From positions 1 through 47,269 of the forward strand of contig CAKPZU010000003.1 of assembly GCA_934215405.1 (NCBI GenBank): 47,269 nucleotides of DNA, written 5' to 3'. The notes under the pieces were generated by a model that worked only from the letters and a program-made list of their open reading frames with translations, was not told where the DNA came from and searched no databases. The stretch is from an uncultured Bacilli bacterium. Its GTDB lineage: Bacteria; Bacillota_I; Bacilli_A; RFN20; CAG-631. This document shows, one piece after another, positions 44,365-47,269 of this stretch (the stretch's first letter is position 1; every line of letters begins with the position of its first letter). The translations under genes were made by a program, and so were the position numbers.

Positions 44365-44967
44365 ATGAAAAATTTAGGTGAAGCTTTTGATTATGCTAAA
44401 AACTCTTATAAAATTGATATGGATAGTTTTATGGATATGTTTATTACAAGTGGCTATGCAAAGTTGTTTCAAGATGGTAATACTAAAGTAATTGAAGGAA
44501 TATCAGGCTGTGAATTAGTTTTAAATATTTTTGAAAAGATTGGTCTTGAAGAAGAAATTATAATGCCATCTAATTCTTTTTATCAATCATGTGAATATTG
44601 GTGTGGGTGGATTCTTGCTTATTTTCAATGGAAAACTAGTTTACCTTTTAAATTTATTCATCAAAACATATCAATGAAGGAAATTGAAAGCCTTTATCCT
44701 ACTTTACATGAAGCAAGTGAAGATAAATTTGTTGATGTATTAACTAAAAGAATTAAAGATAAAGTTAAAACATCAAGGCTAAAACAAAGACGAATAATTT
44801 GTGGATTATCACAAAAGGAATTATCATTAAAATCAGGTGTAAACTTAAGAACTTTACAGCAATATGAATTAAAAACTAAAAACATTAACAATGCTTCTGT
44901 TTTAAAGGTATATGCTTTAGCAAAAGCATTAAAATGTGAAATTGAAGACTTACTAGAATTAATATAG
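44365..44967 (+). CDS. XRE-type antitoxin of the DUF3990 pair
   Basis: The 200 residues have an N-terminal domain (about 1-125) with NLGEAFDYAKNS, MFITSGYAKLFQDGN, ISGCELVLNIFEKIG, YWCGWILAYFQWKT and ISMKEIESLYPTLHEASEDKFVD. A C-terminal Cro/C1-type helix-turn-helix follows (about 138-195; QRRIICGLSQKELSLKSGVNLRTLQQYE). I remember this architecture as the usual partner of DUF3990 toxins. It probably neutralises the toxin and represses the operon through the palindrome at 43614-43629. No ribosome binding site precedes ATG 44365. The in-frame codons just before it encode NYLDLA, which resembles the family's normal N-terminus, so the start may also be damaged. It follows the toxin by 16 bases. 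Confidence 0.75.
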   Translation: MKNLGEAFDYAKNSYKIDMDSFMDMFITSGYAKLFQDGNTKVIEGISGCELVLNIFEKIGLEEEIIMPSNSFYQSCEYWCGWILAYFQWKTSLPFKFIHQNISMKEIESLYPTLHEASEDKFVDVLTKRIKDKVKTSRLKQRRIICGLSQKELSLKSGVNLRTLQQYELKTKNINNASVLKVYALAKALKCEIEDLLELI

Positions 44968-44976
44968 CGTTAAAAA

Positions 44977-45003
44977 AGAAGACCAATTAGTCTTCTGTTT
45001 TTT
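44977..45003. terminator. bidirectional terminator between antitoxin and cotJC
   Basis: AGAAGAC (44977-44983), loop CAATTA, GTCTTCT (44990-44996). TTTTTT follows on the plus strand and an A-run precedes it (T-run on the minus strand), so it can end both convergent transcripts. Confidence 0.8.
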
Positions 45004-45006
45004 CAA

Positions 45007-45561
45007 TTAGTATTTATTTTTATAATAATCGTATAATTCTTTAAACTTTGCAAAATGAACAAGTTCCCTTTGACGTAGGAATAAAAGAGGTTGAATAACT
45101 TCATCATCGCTAGCTAAATCTATTAAGTGCTCATAAGTAGCTCTAGCTTTTTCCTCTGCTGCCATGTCTTCGCTTAAATCAGCTAAATAATCACCAGTAA
45201 AGCCCATTCCAGTAGTTGAAAAGGCACTACCAAATACATCTGATGGTGTTATTTCCATTCCATGCTGTGCATAATTTAAATCAAGGCCTGCTTCCTTTAA
45301 TTCCTTTAAGGTAGCACCTTTAGTTAATTGACTAACCATAGCACAAATCATTTCTACATGGCCAAATTCTTCAACAGCTATATCGGTTAATAAAGCCATT
45401 CCCTTTTCATCAGGCATTGAATATCTTTGGTTTAAATAACGCATTGCTGCGCCTAATTCTCCATATGGCCCTCCATATTGAGTAACTATATATTTAGCCA
45501 TTTTCAAGTCTTTTTTAGTAATATTAATTGGATAAGTTAAATATTTTTTATACATGAACAT
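45007..45561 (-). CDS. cotJC: CotJC-type manganese-catalase-like coat protein
   Basis: CotJC belongs to the manganese catalase family and in Bacillus is an inner spore-coat protein. The 184 residues have the family length (about 189) and motifs: TQYGGPYGELGAAMRYLNQRY, AVEEFGHVEMICAMV with the Glu-Glu-x-x-His metal ligands, DMAAEEKARATYEHLI and a second R-E-x-x-H (RQRELVHF). A four-helix ferritin-like fold with a di-Mn site is expected. On the minus strand GGGAG, part of the upstream gene's last codons, precedes the ATG. It follows the cotJA-cotJB fusion by 3 bases. Presence of cotJC does not prove sporulation, since it also occurs in non-sporulating Bacilli. Confidence 0.92.
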   Translation of the reverse strand: MFMYKKYLTYPINITKKDLKMAKYIVTQYGGPYGELGAAMRYLNQRYSMPDEKGMALLTDIAVEEFGHVEMICAMVSQLTKGATLKELKEAGLDLNYAQHGMEITPSDVFGSAFSTTGMGFTGDYLADLSEDMAAEEKARATYEHLIDLASDDEVIQPLLFLRQRELVHFAKFKELYDYYKNKY

Positions 45562-45564
45562 AGC

Positions 45565-45930
45565 TTAATTCTCCCATGGAAATTTCTTTTCATTCCAAAC
45601 ATATTTTGTTGTTACCTGGCATGGATATACTGGCCCATAGGTATTTAAATATGTTTCTTTGGCTTTATTAAACTCTTCCTTATAAAAGTTTAACATTTTT
45701 AAAACTTTCTCATCACTTGGATTAATATCTAAATATAAAGACAAATCTTGAATTGCTAAATCACATTTTTGAATAAATAACAACAAACCTTCTTGATCAT
45801 TTTTTGTTTTTATTTCTTTAGGCACATAATTTTTATAGGGCTTATATGTTTCTTTACATAAATTTCCTTTAATATAGCCTTCATTTGCATCATAAAATTT
45901 ACTAATTGAAGAAGTATTATAATTTTCCAT
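45565..45930 (-). CDS. fused CotJA-CotJB coat protein
   Basis: The 121-residue product joins two normally separate proteins. Residues about 10-38 (GYIKGNLCKETYKPYKNYVP) match the short CotJA motif, where GNLF-x-x-LY-x-PYKNY is usual. Residues about 45-121 match CotJB: LLLFIQKCDLAIQDLSLYLDINPSDEKVL, then FNKAKETYLNTYGPVYP and the tail YVWNEKKFPWEN, equivalent to W-x-x-x-PWPWE. In Bacillus cotJA, cotJB and cotJC are three genes; here JA and JB form one reading frame directly before cotJC. I chose ATG 45930, preceded on the minus strand by AAGGAG, rather than an upstream in-frame ATG at 45972, which lies in a terminator region. Confidence 0.8.
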   Translation of the reverse strand: MENYNTSSISKFYDANEGYIKGNLCKETYKPYKNYVPKEIKTKNDQEGLLLFIQKCDLAIQDLSLYLDINPSDEKVLKMLNFYKEEFNKAKETYLNTYGPVYPCQVTTKYVWNEKKFPWEN

Positions 45931-45970
45931 TTTTAAATCTCCTTCATTTTTAAAATATGCAAATAGAAGC

Positions 45971-45995
45971 AAAAAAAATAGGCAAACGCCTATTT
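45971..45995 (-). terminator. Rho-independent terminator of pepV
   Basis: On the minus strand: AAATAGGC, loop GTTT, GCCTATTT, then a T-run (plus strand 45995 down to 45971). The stem contains the pepV stop codon (45990-45992). Confidence 0.8.
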
Positions 45996-47269
45996 AAATG
46001 AAACTTTACTAATTAAATCTGCATATGCCTTATAATAAATCTTCATAATATCTTCAATTGCTCTTATTTGAATTCTTTCATTTGGTTGGTGAATAATAAT
46101 TTCTCCATACCCTTCCATTTCAGGTCCAAATGCTACACAATTAGTAAATTCACGGGCATATGTTCCTCCAGCTGAGCAAATTGGCTGGCTTTCAAAGTCA
46201 TGAGTTACATCCTGATATGCCTTTACTAATGACTTAATCATAATAGAATTCTTATCCATAATAAAGCCATTTGAAGATGAAAGTAAAGTAACCGACACAT
46301 TATACGGCTTAACCGTATTATTAATTTGTTCTACCATTTTTTTATTATTAGTAGTAAATGGAAGTCTTGAATTAATCTTAATACTAAATTTATCATTTTC
46401 ATAATGAACTAAGCCAACATTAACGGCAATTTTTCCGTATTCATCCTCAGCAAAGCAGCCTAACTTTTCGCCATGAACATTAGTATTTATGCAATCATAA
46501 TAAAAATTAACAAAATCATTGTTTAAAGCATTCTTTAAAGCACAAATTGCAAATGAAGCAGCATTTACACCGCATTCAGGAATTGATCCATGTGCAGCCT
46601 TTCCATAAACTGTATAAGTTAATTTATTATCTTCATCCTTGACTTCAAACTTAATATTATTTTTATTTAAGTATTCTTCAATATTACTAATAGCTTTAGT
46701 CTTACAATTATTACAAGCATATGCTAAAGTAAATACACATCTATCTGGAACAGCATTAATTACAATACCACTATCTAAATATAAAAGCTTAACGCCTTCA
46801 TTAGTTTTATTAGTACCAGTAATTTCAATATTGTTAATTGATTTTTCACCAAAAATAACTGGGAAGCTTGAATCTGGTGAAACACCATAGCTAATTGGTT
46901 CATCAACCTTTAGATAATGCTCAACACATAATGAACCACTTTCTTCATTGCAGCCAAAAATTAATCTAACTCTTTTATTGAAGTTAAAGCCACTATCCAT
47001 TAAAGCCTTAATAGCATAAATTGAAATAACAACAGGTCCTTTATCATCCCAAGTACCTCTACCCCACATTTCACCATCAACAATTTCTCCAGAATATGGA
47101 GGATATTTCCATCCTTCACCTTCAGGTACAACATCTAAGTGTCCAATAATACCAACAAGCTCATCGCCACTTCCAACTTCAGCATATCCGCAATAGCCAT
47201 CTAAATTTTTAACCTTAAAGCCTAAATCCTTGCAAACACCTAAAATGTATTCTATGCATTCCTTATTTC
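45990..47269 (-). CDS. pepV: PepV-like M20 dipeptidase (5' end beyond the window)
   Basis: This is a di-zinc dipeptidase of the M20A family that cleaves small peptides in the cytoplasm. The frame is open to the window edge and the N-terminus is missing. Reading from the edge shows the family's metal motifs in order: GHLDVVPEGEGW, MWGRGTWDDKGP, FGCNEESGS, SPDSSFPV and the late HQPNE. The apparent start at 47069 (MWGRGT) is internal and not real. About 425 residues are present of roughly 460-470 expected. A lid-like domain insertion (about 150-330 of the visible part) is typical of PepV. Its own terminator overlaps the stop codon, separating it from the cotJ genes downstream. Confidence 0.9.
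   Translation of the reverse strand, partial: NKECIEYILGVCKDLGFKVKNLDGYCGYAEVGSGDELVGIIGHLDVVPEGEGWKYPPYSGEIVDGEMWGRGTWDDKGPVVISIYAIKALMDSGFNFNKRVRLIFGCNEESGSLCVEHYLKVDEPISYGVSPDSSFPVIFGEKSINNIEITGTNKTNEGVKLLYLDSGIVINAVPDRCVFTLAYACNNCKTKAISNIEEYLNKNNIKFEVKDEDNKLTYTVYGKAAHGSIPECGVNAASFAICALKNALNNDFVNFYYDCINTNVHGEKLGCFAEDEYGKIAVNVGLVHYENDKFSIKINSRLPFTTNNKKMVEQINNTVKPYNVSVTLLSSSNGFIMDKNSIMIKSLVKAYQDVTHDFESQPICSAGGTYAREFTNCVAFGPEMEGYGEIIIHQPNERIQIRAIEDIMKIYYKAYADLISKVSFK

Noticed and set aside
45007..45930. cotJ genes as proof of a spore-forming organism
   Set aside because: Mn-catalase-like CotJ proteins also occur in Bacilli that do not sporulate, and no other sporulation gene is in the window.
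47040..47069. Start codon of the M20 peptidase at 47069
   Set aside because: The frame continues to the window edge and encodes the conserved GHLDVVP motif upstream, so this ATG is internal.
1..47269. TGA read as tryptophan (Mollicutes code 4)
   Set aside because: All conserved genes are full length with TGG for Trp and no internal TGA, so reassignment is not supported here even though TGA stops are absent.
1..47269. Insertion sequences, CRISPR arrays, tRNA or rRNA genes
   Set aside because: No transposase-like frames, regularly spaced repeats, cloverleaf patterns or rRNA-like conserved stretches were seen when reading both strands.

Overview
This window is very AT-rich, uses the standard genetic code and encodes typical low-GC Gram-positive genes. 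Gene order such as gdpP-rplI-dnaB-walJ and comEA-comEC-holA, the cotJ genes and an Lpl/YtcP-type sugar transporter all point to Bacilli, probably one of the uncultured Mollicutes-related gut or rumen lineages (RF39, Acholeplasmatales or Erysipelotrichales neighbourhood). That placement is inference; there is no rRNA here. Of 36 genes whose 3' end is visible, 29 stop with TAA, 7 with TAG and none with TGA. Extended -10 promoters (TGnTATAAT-like) are common.

Layout. 0-6.2 kb holds housekeeping genes: ispE (minus), a small membrane protein, gdpP, rplI, dnaB and walJ. 6.2-9.3 kb has a lipoprotein behind an attenuator-like leader, then a PucR-type regulator and the shared sugar-ABC ATPase msmK, whose promoters carry matching operator-like sites. 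9.3-15.9 kb is again core: an ABC-F protein, greA, comEA, comEC, holA and a CarD-like factor. 15.9-27.3 kb encodes secreted surface proteins: an SGNH hydrolase lipoprotein, two large multi-LamG proteins and a sialate O-acetylesterase-like enzyme. 27.3-28.25 kb is a convergent AraC regulator. 28.4-43.6 kb is one long operon-like run: two permeases, three GH36 alpha-galactosidase-type enzymes, a solute-binding lipoprotein, two small beta-sandwich exoproteins, a GH39-like lipoprotein and a six-hairpin glycosidase-like protein. 43.6-45.0 kb is a DUF3990/XRE toxin-antitoxin pair with a disrupted toxin start. 45.0-47.3 kb (minus) has cotJC, a fused cotJA-cotJB and a 5'-truncated pepV.

How it works together (inference). 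The 15.9-43.6 kb block looks like a glycan-use locus. LamG proteins and small beta-sandwich proteins bind glycan at the surface, the esterases remove acyl groups and the GH39-like lipoprotein cuts outside the cell. The Lpl/YtcP-type importer, powered by the distant MsmK ATPase, brings oligosaccharides in, and the signal-less GH36 and six-hairpin enzymes finish them in the cytoplasm. A 19-bp element (17/19 identical) sits at the same distance upstream of both the lamG and permease promoters, probably the AraC target. Four exported proteins share an unusual C-terminal tail, (K/N)-G-C-K-(G/S), hydrophobic stretch, Lys/Arg tail. This looks like a cysteine-type sorting signal rather than LPXTG and is the most interesting candidate for an undescribed system here. 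No RNA genes, CRISPR arrays or insertion sequences were recognised.
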